A stretch of DNA of 64,000 nt. Source: Neurospora tetraspora (lineage: Eukaryota; Ascomycota; Sordariomycetes; Sordariales; Sordariaceae). The notes beneath the pieces are model-generated. The model was not told the origin of the DNA, ran no database searches, and worked only from the letters and a program-made list of their open reading frames with translations. The stretch lies in contig NW_026944388.1 in NCBI RefSeq assembly GCF_033439725.1, positions 2,852,001 to 2,916,000 of the forward strand. Reading direction: 5' to 3'. This document shows positions 51,901-64,000 of this stretch, in pieces (the stretch's first letter is position 1; each line of letters begins with the position of its first letter). Position numbers and translations under genes: made by a program.

Positions 51901-54066
51901 GAGATCGTCACGATCTTGCAGACATGGGGGATAGAATAACTGCCGAGCGGAATCATGAACATGGTAGTCACAAGTCACAACGGGAAACAGACGGATCGAG
52001 CAGAGAGGCAGATGATATTTTCGTGCTTGAAAAACTTCCAGAGATGTGATATCCAAAACTTGGTATAGCTACTTCTACTTCCATAAAACGTATTGACCAA
52101 AACCACCAGGGTATCTACTACACGCCTCAACTCGCTCACAGAGCGAGTATCCAAAAACCCCAAACCAGCATCCCAGACCCATGAACAGAATCATTGAACA
52201 TGTGAGGCATTCCCGGTGAGTTACATGCACACACCACCAAGCACGGAATGAGAACGACAGAGCCAAATCGCACAGCAAAAGTGACTGTCGTTCTCATACA
52301 GCGCAGAGGGTGTGGCATTTCCTCCAGCGACCAGGACCTCTTGTGTCCGATCATGGGCCTCTGCCTTGCTTCCCCACCATCCCAACTGTGCGAGGCCGGT
52401 CCAAAGACCGTCAGGTCACCAGTATGAGGTGCAGAAAAGCTTCGGCATGTGGTGAGATGAGCCACATTTGTTTACCCACTGGCCAGTTCCCCTTCCCATA
52501 TTCCCATCAAAATCACCTGGTGAAAACGTCCTCATACCTTGACTCCCCTGACTGAACAATCGGAGGAACTTTGACCTGACCTACGGAAAACGCAAGCCTG
52601 ATAGCCACGACACCCTCGGACCCATCCCGTCTAGCAGGACTCGAGTTGACCCGAGAGTGTGTGCAAGACATACGCCGCAGCAGTAATCCCGCCCCCGACA
52701 GCCCACGAGGATAATCGATAGAGTCGCTTCACCGGATTTGTCGAAGTGTGTCGATGGTGTTGAGAGGTTGGAAAAAACCAGAAAGCAAACTTGACACGGC
52801 AGATAGGAGGCGATGATGTTGATTGTCGTTCACTGCTCAGCAGTGTGTGCCGTACAATATCCCGTATTGCCCTTCTTCTTCTGCATCGTGCTTTGGCGAA
52901 TACCACCCTTGCTTCAAGTTCCCCCTCTGCTCCCCAACCCGAATGTGCCGAAAGCCTCTTGCTGGTTCTGCAGGACAGACAGGCTGAGGAGCAGAGATCG
53001 TTGGTATTTGTCGACAACCAGTGTCTGCCGAAGCTTGCGATATTCCAGATACGCGGCTGCGGCTAGATGGTGTTGAATCGGCCATGTGATAGAGTGAAGA
53101 CCACGAGAACCAGTCTCGTTGTGGTGGATTGTCCCCCTCTTCCTCTAATCGGGAGCGCATATAATCCGAACGGTGGCGTCAATCGTTTCTTTCTTCTTCG
53201 AGTTTGTTGGTGTTCGCTTCGACATCAAGCCGTAAGATCGAAACCCTTCGTGTCGTGAGAAGTCGTTTTGTCGTCATAGCCGTAGGTATTGTATCCGTCA
53301 ACATTAAAGGCCGTAAACATCATCCGTAAGACAAAATAAAATCCAAGATATAAGGGTAAAAGATGGAAATGTCTTGAAGCGAATGTGCGGTGGGGTAGAC
53401 CCGTGAGGGAAGCCCGAGACACCGCGAAAGGGGTATCTTCCAAACGCCAGCCTTTTTAAATGCCGTGTACTGCGAGGGAAAAAGGGAAAAAAGAAAAGAA
53501 GAAATGAAAAAAGTGAAAGACAAAAGGGGTAATCTCAATCAAGAAAGTTTCTGTCTCGGGCTTGCGCCGCCGAGCCGTGGGGTGCATTGCTGCAGTCTTC
53601 TTCTTAAAAGCAAAACACGCAAACCAGCCTATAACCGCCATGATGCAAATGCAAACAAACTACCCGCCCCAGGTCCCTGCCATGTGAGGTTGAAACAATA
53701 GGAAAATCCGATGACCGAGCACACGGTGATGATGATGATATCTCAAAGCCAATGAAAACCAAAAAGCACAAAAAAAGCAAATAGACGCTCGCCCGCTAAC
53801 CCGTAGTGAGATAAAGAAAAACCAGTCGGGAGTAGATGCACCAAGAGAGGAGGGGAGTGGTTGAGGAAAGAAGTGTCAAATGTCGCTCCGGGTCCATGTG
53901 CCAAACGCCGAAGTACCTCTTGCTGGTGTGATAAGATCACCCAGCCGCTATGGGCATGAACACCGCGTCCTGGCTTTGTGGATATCCAAAAGGTCCAGAA
54001 CACCGGCGATCATGCGGAAGTCGTCGCGGCTGGATAACCGGCGTCTGTTGTGGCAGGGGTTGGTTG
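48901..54066. other. Long region without a supported gene
   Basis: 5.2 kb from the tRNA relic to the 3' end of the 54067 gene. It holds short microsatellites: CACAGACAGAGACACAGACAC near 49335, CACTACACTACACTACACTA near 50912-50931 and CTTCTTGGC repeats near 51361-51385. A stretch on the minus strand at about 52930-53075 has coding-like codons (LAAAAYLEYRKLRQTLV) just after a TAG acceptor, but no complete gene could be built. Confidence 0.4.
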
Positions 54067-55104
54067 TCACATTGTCGTGGTGTACTCCTGATAGCGATCC
54101 CAACCGAAGTTGTTGAAACCCATGCTAACTCCGCAATGAGGAGCAAGCATGCTGGGCAGCGGAAGGGGAGCAGAGACGAGCGTAGAGCCGTAGTAGTAGC
54201 CGGCCGAGGAGAAAGGCGTGCTGTAGGCCGGCGCGCTGTAGGACGGCGTGCTATAGGCAGGTGTAGGCGAGGGCATTTGCACCTCACTGACACCCATGCT
54301 AGCCCACATGGGCGGGCTGGCGGATCCAGATGATGCCACACTGGGGCTCGACGGTAGGACTCTCCACGACTCGACAGGAGCAGGCAGCGACGAGGGCGTT
54401 GTTGGTTGCGACCACACAGCGGGAGAGCTGGGCAACAAAGGAGGCTGACGGACGACATCGACGATCCTGGGCGGGGGCGGCAGCAACGGCTTGTAAAGGT
54501 TCATGACGGCGTTCTTGACATCCTCGCTCCTACCATCCAGCAACTCTCCAGCTCCCTCCTCTTCGAGACCCTCCAAAGCCGTCACGTGCGTGGTGAAGAC
54601 AAACTTATTGACGGCCTGAACAAAGTCCTCGTGAAGCTTCTTGCATTGCTGATCCTTCTCGGACCAGTCGTACGTGCTGGCCTTGGTGTTGGGGCAGTGG
54701 ACATCCTTGTGGTACTCGATGAGCGACTCGATCGTGTCGGGAGTGAGCTTGAAAGCGACCTCGTTCCTCAGTACCATATCGACGTGGACAACGTAAGCCT
54801 CCAGGTGGATGAGCTGGTAGTTAGAGATGGCCTCAACCAACGGGTTGGAATCCTGCTTGAGCTTGTCTTCAGGAGCCTTGGGAAGCATGAGCGAGGCCAG
54901 GATCCAGATGGCGTTCGGTGAGGATAGGGTCTCAGTCAGGCACTTTGTGTGCTGGGGTACGCTGTTGAGAGGCCTCTTGACTTTGTTGATGCGCTTTAGT
55001 GTCTTGGTCAACCATGGCTCGACCTTGGAACCCAGCACGACGTTGACGGAGGATGCTCTTGGGGCAAAGGCGGCGGCCGAGGCCGGTAATAGCTGGACTG
55101 GCAT
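54067..55104 (-). CDS. Unrecognised 345-residue protein with Pro/Ser/Tyr-rich C-terminus
   Basis: The frame is open from 55311, but MPVQLLPASAAAF (55102-55104) is the natural start, since the upstream part reads as a C/T-rich leader. Residues ~20-210 look helical and folded: VEPWLTKTLKRINKVKRPL, IWILASLMLPKAPEDKL, YQLIHLEAYVVHVDMVLRN, FKLTPDTIESLIEYHKDVHC and HEDFVQAVNKFVFTTHVT. From ~220 it is Pro/Ser-rich, then has repeats of YSTPSYSAPAYSTP type, and ends FNNFGWDRYQEYTTTM. I do not recognise the family. There is no signal peptide and no catalytic motif. The long gene-free DNA on both sides suggests a regulated gene, which is only an inference. Confidence 0.72.
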   Translation of the reverse strand: MPVQLLPASAAAFAPRASSVNVVLGSKVEPWLTKTLKRINKVKRPLNSVPQHTKCLTETLSSPNAIWILASLMLPKAPEDKLKQDSNPLVEAISNYQLIHLEAYVVHVDMVLRNEVAFKLTPDTIESLIEYHKDVHCPNTKASTYDWSEKDQQCKKLHEDFVQAVNKFVFTTHVTALEGLEEEGAGELLDGRSEDVKNAVMNLYKPLLPPPPRIVDVVRQPPLLPSSPAVWSQPTTPSSLPAPVESWRVLPSSPSVASSGSASPPMWASMGVSEVQMPSPTPAYSTPSYSAPAYSTPFSSAGYYYGSTLVSAPLPLPSMLAPHCGVSMGFNNFGWDRYQEYTTTM

Positions 55105-58100
55105 TATGGCCGGTTGTGGGTTGAAAGTTGGGAGGCTGGTGAGGTTGAGGTTGTGAGGTGAGAGACAGAGCACTGTAGCGCTTAACGGGAGACGGGAAAC
55201 ACAGGGGGGGATTGAGATGGGAAACGAATAGAATATAAGAAACAAGGTGAGCAAGGTGACGGAGCGGGCGGTCCCAAGACAAGGGATTAGCGTACTCGCC
55301 GGCAACGTCAAATGAGAAGGGAAGAACGGGAGACGAGGGGCTCGTGAGGGAGAAGAAGGAGGGTGAGAAATCTCGTGTAGAAAGTCTGGGTGTAGTGGGT
55401 GTTATAGTCGTACCCGTTAGACCCGTCGTTGCCGTCACTCGCGCTGTCACCCACTGCCACTGCCCCCCTTCGAGCCCTTTTTTCAACTACAACATCCCTA
55501 CAGCTGCATGCATACATTAGTGTGTAAGTCGGAGACGGGAGGGCAACCACAATGAGCGACGAGGACACCGGAGCGGAGAAGGGGGGTGTGTATCTTGACT
55601 GCGTCGTTAGTGGCCGGACAAGCCACAAGCCCGGAAGGTCCCAGATGGGGCCCGCTACACCGCGCTGGCTGCAACTGCTGTTGGCTGGCAAAACTCGCCA
55701 GAATCAGAGAATGTTGCCATCGTCAGGAGGCAGACAGCGCCGTACCCTGAGAGGTCACTTTTCTGTTTCAAGCCACTTTTCGACAGCCATTCAAGGTCTC
55801 CCAATCCGGCCTGCATCTTCAACCGTACTGATGGAGTAGGAATAGTCAAATTTAGAGAGTATCATCAATCTGGAAAAGAGCCCCGTTCCAAGTCCCGAAT
55901 CCCGGCGCTATCGTCTGTTGCATCGTTCGACGTCGGGTCTGCGCAGTCGATTACCATGGCTCCATGGCTCTATGGCTCCCGAGCTAGCTTCAGATAGTCA
56001 GGTAGTCTGGCAGTCAAGCATCTGTGAGCTAGAGTTGGGTTCCAACAGGACGATATTCCAAGGAAGCCAAGATCTCAGGTATCCGGTTTTCCTCTTTGAG
56101 GTTTTTCACAGTCGACAAACTTTTCAACGCTACCGGAGACCACGGGTGACGGGCGGGCGGACAGGGCATCAAGCGGCATGGAGAGCCAGGCATCGATCAA
56201 CTCGACCCCAGATGCCAGGGTTCTCCGGAGCTGTGTGTATACTGTAGTATACTGTGGTGCCAAAAGTGCCTTCTTTTCAGGCTCACGACGATACTTTCCG
56301 TCGCCAAGGTGTTGGGAGATATGCATACCTTTCTGTACGTGTAGGTAGGCCGGGAATTCCCTTTGCTGCTTGTCTCGACGTTCACCTCCTCGACATTGCT
56401 GTTGACAGTACCGCAGTACCTGACTGACTGCGTCCGAACTTGCGTGACTCCGATTTCCCTCATCTACCTTTGCAGGCTGTGCTCAACCATGCATATGCAC
56501 AATGCTGGATGACAAAAACCCCGACGCGCCATCAGACGAATCGGCCGGTCACTGGTATGCCACCAGAGCTGAAAGCTGCAGATGTGCAAGATGGGGTCAA
56601 TGCATGCCAGGAAAAACATCAGGGAGTTGTTGGGTGGTATCCTTACCGTGAAAGATACGCGTAAGTTACATTACACTCCTGAAAGTTAGAAAGGATGGCT
56701 CCGCTATTGTAATCCCAGGGCGCTAGTGTCTGGAGGTACGTACACACCTACAACAGCTCTGACCCCGCCGATGAATGGCACTACCACCCGCGAGCCACAC
56801 CAAAGAGCACCCCGGCTCACAGTTACTCACATCTGTCACTCATCATTCACTCAGCCGTGATCATCGATAGGATAACCATGATGCTGGTGGTGGTTACAAA
56901 ACATGCTTGTTCCCCTCGAAAACCTGAAACGTCCACTCGATCCAGGTTCTGGGGATCATAGCCTCCCAGAGCACGTGCGGACGCGTCCAAGGCGTTATCC
57001 CCAACTGTCAACTGTGAGGTTGAGGCACCAGAGGAGTACTGTACTAGCCAAGGCCAACTCGCTATACGTATCAGAGCTCGCTTTTTGCGGGGAAGGAAGC
57101 CAATACAGATGTGGATAATGCTTACTCTGTCTTGAGGTCAAGGCAAATTGGTCTCACTGTTACCGAGATGGCTTGATAAGTCATACTACTACGCCGTACG
57201 TTAGTTGTGGCCTAGACCTAGACCAAATGTGCATTTTATGAAGGACCTTTTGTGAGTTATGATATCAAAGGGGATTCCATCTAACTTGTCACCGACCGGC
57301 GGTGACAATGGCACAATGCTGTAGCAAGCGGCCTGCTTTTGTGACACTGGCGGATCCTGATGGAGTTTTTCACTCTATCATGTAACATGAAGCCTTTGAT
57401 TGTGAGCCAGAAAGAGGGGTTGGAAATCTCTGACTAGATCTCAACAAGATTGCTGATAGCAGTACGCCTAGCAAGCCGTCTTATGCAAGCCGCACGCGCG
57501 GCTACTGAGAGGAGAGGGGAAAGGGATCCGTATATCTGGTGGACACTCGTATCCTTCCTTCTGTAAATGGTGAGCTGCATATGACTCGTAGTAATGTCTT
57601 GTCTGCCGTGCGCACATGAGGTAGCAAGGACCACATTGAACACACCATCTTCAAAGGTTGATCCGCATCGTGAGATTATGCAAAGCTCCCACTCGTGGAA
57701 GTGTCGAGTCGCCTTGACACCGTCAACCAGTGGGAGCGTTCTCTACCGTAGCTGAAACGCGGGGCGAGATGAATCCAGAGTGAACATGATAACTTGATCA
57801 TGAAGAACAGGCGTCGAGATATCATGAAGAGGAAATGGCATGATTAACTTGTTGCCCGGTCGAATCGTCTGACGGGCGCCATCGCTTGTGAAACGCAACA
57901 AGCGCGCTGCCAGTGGGCCGGGACGCTCCTTTTCCTTGGGACAAAACCACCTTCTCGAGGCTTTCTAGACCCAGTCTACCAGTGATATCTTCGCCCACAC
58001 CTTCTGACCAGATCCAAGATCATCTACCGAAAGGGACTTCTTGCATACGCCTGGGGCCGGCTAGTGGTCCAAACTGAGCAAGTCATGGGGAGGGGTAAGA

Positions 58101-61100
58101 AACCATAAAGTAGCTCAAACTGGAGTCATTGAGGGCTTGTCTGCCGGCTTGACCACTCATTTCTCCCCTCTTCCTCTCCCCATCAATACGCCCGAAGGAG
58201 TTTCGGAGAAAGAAGGATCCAGGAGACTCCCAGCTTGGTCTAGCACGTGTGGAACAAAGGCAGGTAATGCCCCAACGGCAATAAAGATGCGAAGCAGGTA
58301 CAAAAGGGTAGAGGGTTGGCGTCAGCCTGTGAGAGAGCGTATGTTGGGATATGACCAGAAGCTGCCATGCTAGTGCGGGAAGGTGAGCAAAGGTTGTTTA
58401 AGTCAGACCCCTGCTTTTGAGCCTCATTGGCTGGAGCTCTGAGCGCCCTCGGCCTCCATCAAGAGAAAAAAAGGCCGACATTAGAGCATTTGATTGGTCT
58501 GAAAAGGAGGAGAGGAACGAATGGGTGGCCCCAGGAGGGGAGATATTCCCTTGTGAATCATCTGAGAGGAGAGAAATTTGTTGAAGATGAGGAAATATAG
58601 AGCCATGGACATGCGGCAGCAAGCCACAATAGGAGCACCCACTTGGGGTTGAAATGGAAACAGTCCATGTTTTGATGACGAGAACACTCCAAGTTTCTAG
58701 AGCAGTAGAAGGAATATGTAGAAACCCGTGGCCATTGGAGAGTCACGGCATATGATCATCTCCGAGCTGTAGAACCAAGGCTTTGGTGCCTCTTTTGGGG
58801 AACCCGAGATGACGATAGAAGCATGTCTCATATGGCACCACCGGAGCCATGAACCAATCTTTTTCACCACGTCCACTGGTGCCTTGAAACCTCCATATTG
58901 CGTAGCAACCTCAAGTCCGGCCTCGCGATAGGGAGTCTGGGAGTAGATACATGGCATGGGGACACAGCGAACCGCTTGGTTCCTGGCTCCGTGCCCGGGG
59001 TTTCGTACCCCCGATCTCGCTGGGTGTCTTCGTCTGGGGGTGTAGCAAGCGGCTGGAAGCAACGGAACAAGGAAATCGAGCTCGCGGGATTGGGTAACAT
59101 GTAAACAGCTCCGCATTGCTCGGTACCATGAGGGAGACCCAAACGGCTGTCCTCTCGTGGAACGCCGTTGAGGGTGTAGGCTCAAGACAGTCCAAGATGC
59201 GCCCTCGCAGCGGTAAAAGAGTCGCAAGTAGACACAGCTCGGCAGGTATCGGTCTAGGGGACTCGGACGCTGCGGTGCCATTGAATTGAAGTTGTCTTGG
59301 TTGCTCACATTGCCCACCTTGGAGGCGACCACCTTCAGGTCGGTTTCTCCCACCCTGAATCAAATCCACTGGACGGGAACGGGGATGGCGAAAGAGAAGG
59401 AGGCTGTGCCAGGAGCGGAACCAGATGGCCAACAGAAGAAGGACTCAAGAACAGAAACGAAATTGACAATGTGCATTGTGCATATTGGGGATGAAGAATG
59501 AAAACTGACAACTAAAAAGTGAAGAAGTTGTTGGTGGGTGTCACAGTCAACCAAACTTCCATGTCAAGATTAAGTTGTCGAAGTTTGTTGCTGACAAGAA
59601 AGTTTGATTGAAGCTGAGTGCGAGGGTGGCAGGTGGGCAGCCACATTGGCTTGGCATGTAACAGAGATCAAAATTACGGTATTGACTGTGAAATTGTCAG
59701 CCAGTGCCAGGCGGTAGGTGAGGCGAGGACCCGCCACTTGCCGAGTTTGCAACTGCTTGCGGATTTGCACCAGTGGGCGGCCAGCTTTCCTTCTGGCGCG
59801 CTAGTAACCTACCTTATCCATCAGACCATCACCCTTGCTCTTTTCAACTTTTTGTAAGTTCGTCCCTTCCGAGTTGAGCATTGCTTGCGGTTTTCGCATG
59901 GAGATGAAACACCGTGATGGGAACGGAACCCGATCATACTGAGAAGGGACGACGCACATGGATGGCTATCACGGTGGAAGCGGCAGCGGCAGCAATTTGC
60001 CGGGACGAAAGCATGGGGAAAAAAAAACCTGAACCGCGCCGTCCAGGTCTGGTGACGACTCGGAGCGCCAGAACCTGGAAAACAGTCATTTGACCTTCGG
60101 CGCAAACTGCCCATCGCGGGATAATCCAAGATAAACGAGAGAAATTACTCGACAACCAACCTGACCTGACCTCGTCGTCGTCCTGGCCTTGGACCTGCAG
60201 CAACAGCGATCACCTGGAGAAGCCAATTGCATGTTTCCCGTTGTGCAAATACTCCTTGTGCCGCGACCTGCGACTTGTCCTTGTCGATATCCTCTTCTTC
60301 CATTCGAGGACCAAGACGCCTCGTCCGTTGACACAATTCCACTGATTACACACCCTCACTCCCCTCAAGCCCGAGGGCCCCTAGCTGCTACAGCTTGGCT
60401 CGGCCGAATGAAGCCGGGGAAATGACGGGGTAAAGACGGGGGTTGTTCTTGATTCTCATCTCCATCTGTATGCTGGGCTAACTGGGAGGACGATTGTAGG
60501 GCCGATCCGTTGTCGCGGGACTAGCGATACCGCCGATATGTGTCCATTCACACATCGAGCGCGACGGGCGTGAACGCGAATCTGAAGCACGGCAGCATCA
60601 TACCTCCAGTGAGAGACCAAGCCGAGCAGCCGTTGACTCATGCCCAGCACCGCTATCGATATTAACACGGCGCAACAACGAGGCTATTGGGCCGCCGGAA
60701 TTATTGCTTCCATATGATTGATGGACAACTAGGACCCATTGTAGTTGGCTGCAGGTGGACTGAGCATCGGGCTACGATAATATCGGTGGCAAGCCTCTTG
60801 TTGAGCTCCATCTCTCTCAGTGTAATGGCGGACTCTAGCGGCTCAGGCCTGCTATCTGCTGTATCAACCGCAACACCAGTTGGAGTCCTCACTTTGGTCT
60901 ACCATAAATGGCCAACGGCTCGAAACTCGAGGCCAGTGGAGGGAAGGAGAGGTGGATGAGCTGTACGTGTACTGTGGTACACTACACGCACGGCACTTCC
61001 AGCATCTACACTTTTCGGAGAGGCTTCCTGTCTGCCAATGGACGCCGGTCCAGGAATAACACCAGCTCCACGTTGATCGACGAGAGAGCGGCGATATCGG

Positions 61101-64000
61101 CAACGTGTGGAAGTGTGGCGCAGGCCTGGCGAGCTGCGTTTAATTGGGATAGGGGACTGCAAGACGCGTCGTGCGCGTTTCAACAAAGATTCACTCAGCT
61201 TTTGCGGAACACTCTTTGGTGGTCGTCAACCAAGCGAGCCAGAGGTCGCAAAAGTGTCGTCGGAATGCCAAGCCATGACGTCACAGGCAGCCCCTCTATG
61301 AAGACCCTTGAGCATTGCCCTAGCCACATCCATGCGAAGCTGAAGATGGCCTCATCGAGGGTCGGAGTCCTCACGAACAACTCAGTGTCCAGCGCATTCC
61401 GGTGACTCAACAGCCAGGGCGGTGGATTTGGGCATCGGAGACTCTCTAGCTCTCCACGAACTCTTTCAAACTTTCCAGGGTTGTCCATGAAGCAAAAGTT
61501 CTTTGGGGAGCGGTGTGGCTGCAAGTGCCGTTCCATTCTGGCTGCCTGCGCCTCAATGTCTTCGGAGCTCGGCAGCACCACCGGTCACGCTGTCAATCAT
61601 GACGGAGGGCGATCCGACTTTTCTCCACGTTGAAAAAGCCCCTGCAAGGGAGATCGCACAGAAAAACGCGTGTTGGAGTAAAAAATTCCCATTGCCGAAG
61701 TCTAGCATTAGCTTTTGGAATCCGAAAGAGGAAAAGCGAGGGTGACGTCGCTTCGGGGTGGTGGCCAACTTACCGGCCGGCCGGTAGGTGGGGCGGCCGC
61801 GGCGGGGCGGGAGGCGCCCTTGACGTGGCAGCCGCCGATGCCATCTCTTTCCGCCACAACCACGGCGACACTTCTCGAAAGCGTCGCCTCCGATGTCAGT
61901 GTCTACGTAAGCATTTCGGTGTTTGCGCCTCATTCTCTGGACTTGTTACGATTTCAGAGATTTCAGGGTCTAGGGTCGAAGCACGTCGACTCCTGAGGTG
62001 TGCACTAACTGGACGTACCGTCATTTACACGCAGCTCTGTTAGTGCACACCGGAACACTCAACGCGCACTCCCTAACAACGCCACATACGCACGAGAGCG
62101 ATCCGTCCGAACGGATCACTGTTTCCCTAGCTCCATTAGCTCGAATGTTTGGCTACACTAACCCCATTGTGATCGTTTGGGTTCGGTGACCCGGGGCGCT
62201 CGAGACAGTACACTACAGAAACGGGGCAGTGACGGGCTCGGCCGCGGAGTCGGGCTTCCTGCTCGTTGCTCCCTTGCTTTACTCACCTCGGTCAAGCTGC
62301 TGCTCTCGGGGGGCTAAGAACAACCCAAGACGACGCCCAAAGAGCGGGGGTAGCAATTTCGAGATCGGCGACGTCGGGAAACTCATCGTCACTGAACAGC
62401 TGAACTCCAACATTCCATCCCACTTGCTTCCTATTCGCAAAGTTGACAAGTTGGCAAGGCATTGCTGTATGCCTATCCTGCTGTCATGCTGTCATGCTGT
62501 CTTCTACCGACTAATGCTATTGACTATTCACAGATGCCAGGGATGCCGGGGAAGGATGTCAGATCATCAGATGATCTTGAAAGTCTATGCAAACCTGCTA
62601 GACACACAGACAGACAGACAGGACAACGTGATCAAATGTGGTTAGGTTGTTCGTCGTTCAGAACATTGCTTTGAGTTCTACCTACCAGTTCTTACTGGCA
62701 AGGCCGCAAAACCGCAAATGCGCAAAGGGCAATGACTGGGTGCTGCCTACCTCGGTAGTGCTCACTCTCTGCTGCTCATGCTGACAGATGTTGGCGTTGG
62801 CGTTGGCGTATGCTTAGGAGTAAGTAAGAGTAGACGTCGGTGTCGGTGTCATCGGCGAGTAATGTATCGGCGAGTAGTGTATCGGCGAGTAGTGTATCGG
62901 TAGTGTAAGCTATTTGTGAGTGATAGAGATGGGTGGACTGGTGATTACATAGTTCAGTCTATTATGTGATTATCATAGATACATACCTACGCTCGGTGAG
63001 ACGCCCTCGACGAGAGACAACGGCGAGGGTAAGAGTAAAGTTAAATCTAGTTGAACCATTTCTATGGAATATTTACCAGTTGGGGGTTTAACTGTTTGTT
63101 GACTAGGTAGACCTGCATCGGCCATCGAGTATGTCTACTCTGGATAAAACTGTAAAAGTAAGTAGGTAGTCCCAGAAGACCAAAGCAGTCTAGGTAGTTA
63201 TCCAGAAGAAGACACTTTCCATTTTTTGAAGCCAACAGGTACAGCAAGACGGGAACGAGAATTCATCATCATACCTGACTGTAAACCAGATACCTACTTG
63301 TTGAATTTTCTCTGGGCCCAGACCAAAACTACGTGCTATCTACATTTGTGTAGGCTCGCAATGTACACAGTAAACAGAAACGGGAGATTGTAAGAGGTTT
63401 TCAAACAGTCATCATGTTCCTTCGTTTCAGTTAAGCAAAGGGTACGACGTGGTGATATTTTATCAAGAAGATAACATGCAGGCCGGGCGGAAAGCATGGC
63501 GCGAAGGGGACCAAGATGATGGAGGTATGCTTTTACTTTTCTTCGCTGTATTCACTCCTTTCTCCCCTTTCAACTCTCCTGTCTCTACCTAGTCCTCGTG
63601 GTTAAATCACCATGCCCCAACCAACTAAGATTCCCCATCTTTCCACTGAGCCACTTCATCTAAGCATGGCCAAGATGGAACGTGATCAAGAACGCGGTGG
63701 ATAATCAGACCAGCAGACGCAGGTTGCAACTTCCGTTTTCATGATGGGAACGACCCCCTGGTTCCTGCTTCATTTTTGGGTGCTGCTGCACTCGGTGAGA
63801 TTGGATGATAAGGTAGTTCCGATGGAAGTGGAAGGTTCGATCACAAGAGAACCCACCCAAACGCTCCTGCGATCTTGATCGCCGGATCCCCTCCTCGTAA
63901 GGGAAGGCACGCCAGATGGGAATTCGATAGCTGGTTTGGAAAACAGAAGCAGGATAGCTTGAATAAACACTGGTTTTAGGTCCAAAAGGACACCAAGCCA
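55105..64000. other. 8.9 kb without a supported gene
   Basis: Many short frames occur on both strands, but none has codon bias, splice context or family features. The longest, 218 codons on the minus strand at 58697-59353, reads as chance. Visible landmarks: C/T-rich stretches upstream of 55104, a GTATACTGTAGTATACTG near-palindrome at about 56235-56252, an A-run at 60017-60026 and a 15-bp tandem array at 62851. Such a long gap could be the upstream region of a large regulatory gene beyond the right edge, or hold non-coding RNA. Confidence 0.4.
62851..62906 (+). repeat. 15-bp tandem repeat, 3 copies plus a partial one
   Basis: ATCGGCGAGTAATGT, then two identical ATCGGCGAGTAGTGT units, then a partial copy. 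It is preceded at about 62790-62809 by three copies of GTTGGC and by GTCGGTGTCGGTGTC. Confidence 0.85.

Noticed and set aside
58697-59353. 218-codon minus-strand frame in the right-hand gap
   Set aside because: Codon use looks random, no domain is visible, and another frame on the same strand is open over the same interval.

Overview
The window looks like a chromosome segment from a filamentous ascomycete of the order Sordariales, most likely Neurospora or a close relative. This is an inference from several signs: short introns with GTAAGT/GTGAGT/GTATGT donors and CTAAC or CTGAC branch points, GC-rich exons, ascomycete-type housekeeping proteins, and an AT-rich, terminal-inverted-repeat-bounded block that looks mutated by repeat-induced point mutation (RIP).

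Layout. 0-5 kb: the 3' end of a Coq11-like mitochondrial short-chain dehydrogenase, the splicing factor Syf2 (minus strand), and a 638-residue protein of unknown function with internal repeats. 5.5-13.5 kb: a secreted or membrane Kelch protein, a DUF1749 (SidJ-type) alpha/beta hydrolase, a 65-residue Cys-rich protein behind two TATA-like boxes, and a seven-exon cytochrome P450 that includes a 4-nt exon. 14.0-16.3 kb: an AT-rich relic of a DNA transposon with ~55-bp terminal inverted repeats. 17.7-19 kb: translation factor eIF5. 20-31.8 kb, all on the minus strand: two tandem paralogous coiled-coil/low-complexity genes, dephospho-CoA kinase, a Gln/Pro/Tyr-rich protein with an in-frame intron-like segment, and a small CCC-start protein. 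33.5-34.3 kb: Tim23. 35.1-37.2 kb: a GIY-YIG nuclease-like domain fused to an array of C2H2 zinc fingers. 37.5-41.5 kb: a decayed Ty3/Gypsy-type LTR retrotransposon. 43.3-48.3 kb: the tRNA-methylation scaffold THADA/Trm732. 48.8 kb: a tRNA-like relic. 54-55 kb: an unrecognised 345-residue protein. The remainder (48.9-54 kb and 55.1-64 kb) shows no gene I can support and is unusually long for this kind of genome.

Housekeeping functions are scattered rather than clustered: splicing, translation initiation, CoA synthesis, mitochondrial import, tRNA modification and probably ubiquinone biosynthesis. The less ordinary parts are the 20-31 kb block of rapidly evolving repeat-rich genes, where one gene has duplicated its own start codon, the GIY-YIG/zinc-finger gene beside a dead retroelement, and the microexon in the P450. 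I see no gene cluster for a pathway and no CRISPR or prokaryotic-type system. All spliced models were built by eye from splice signals, reading phase and family resemblance; no alignment was run.
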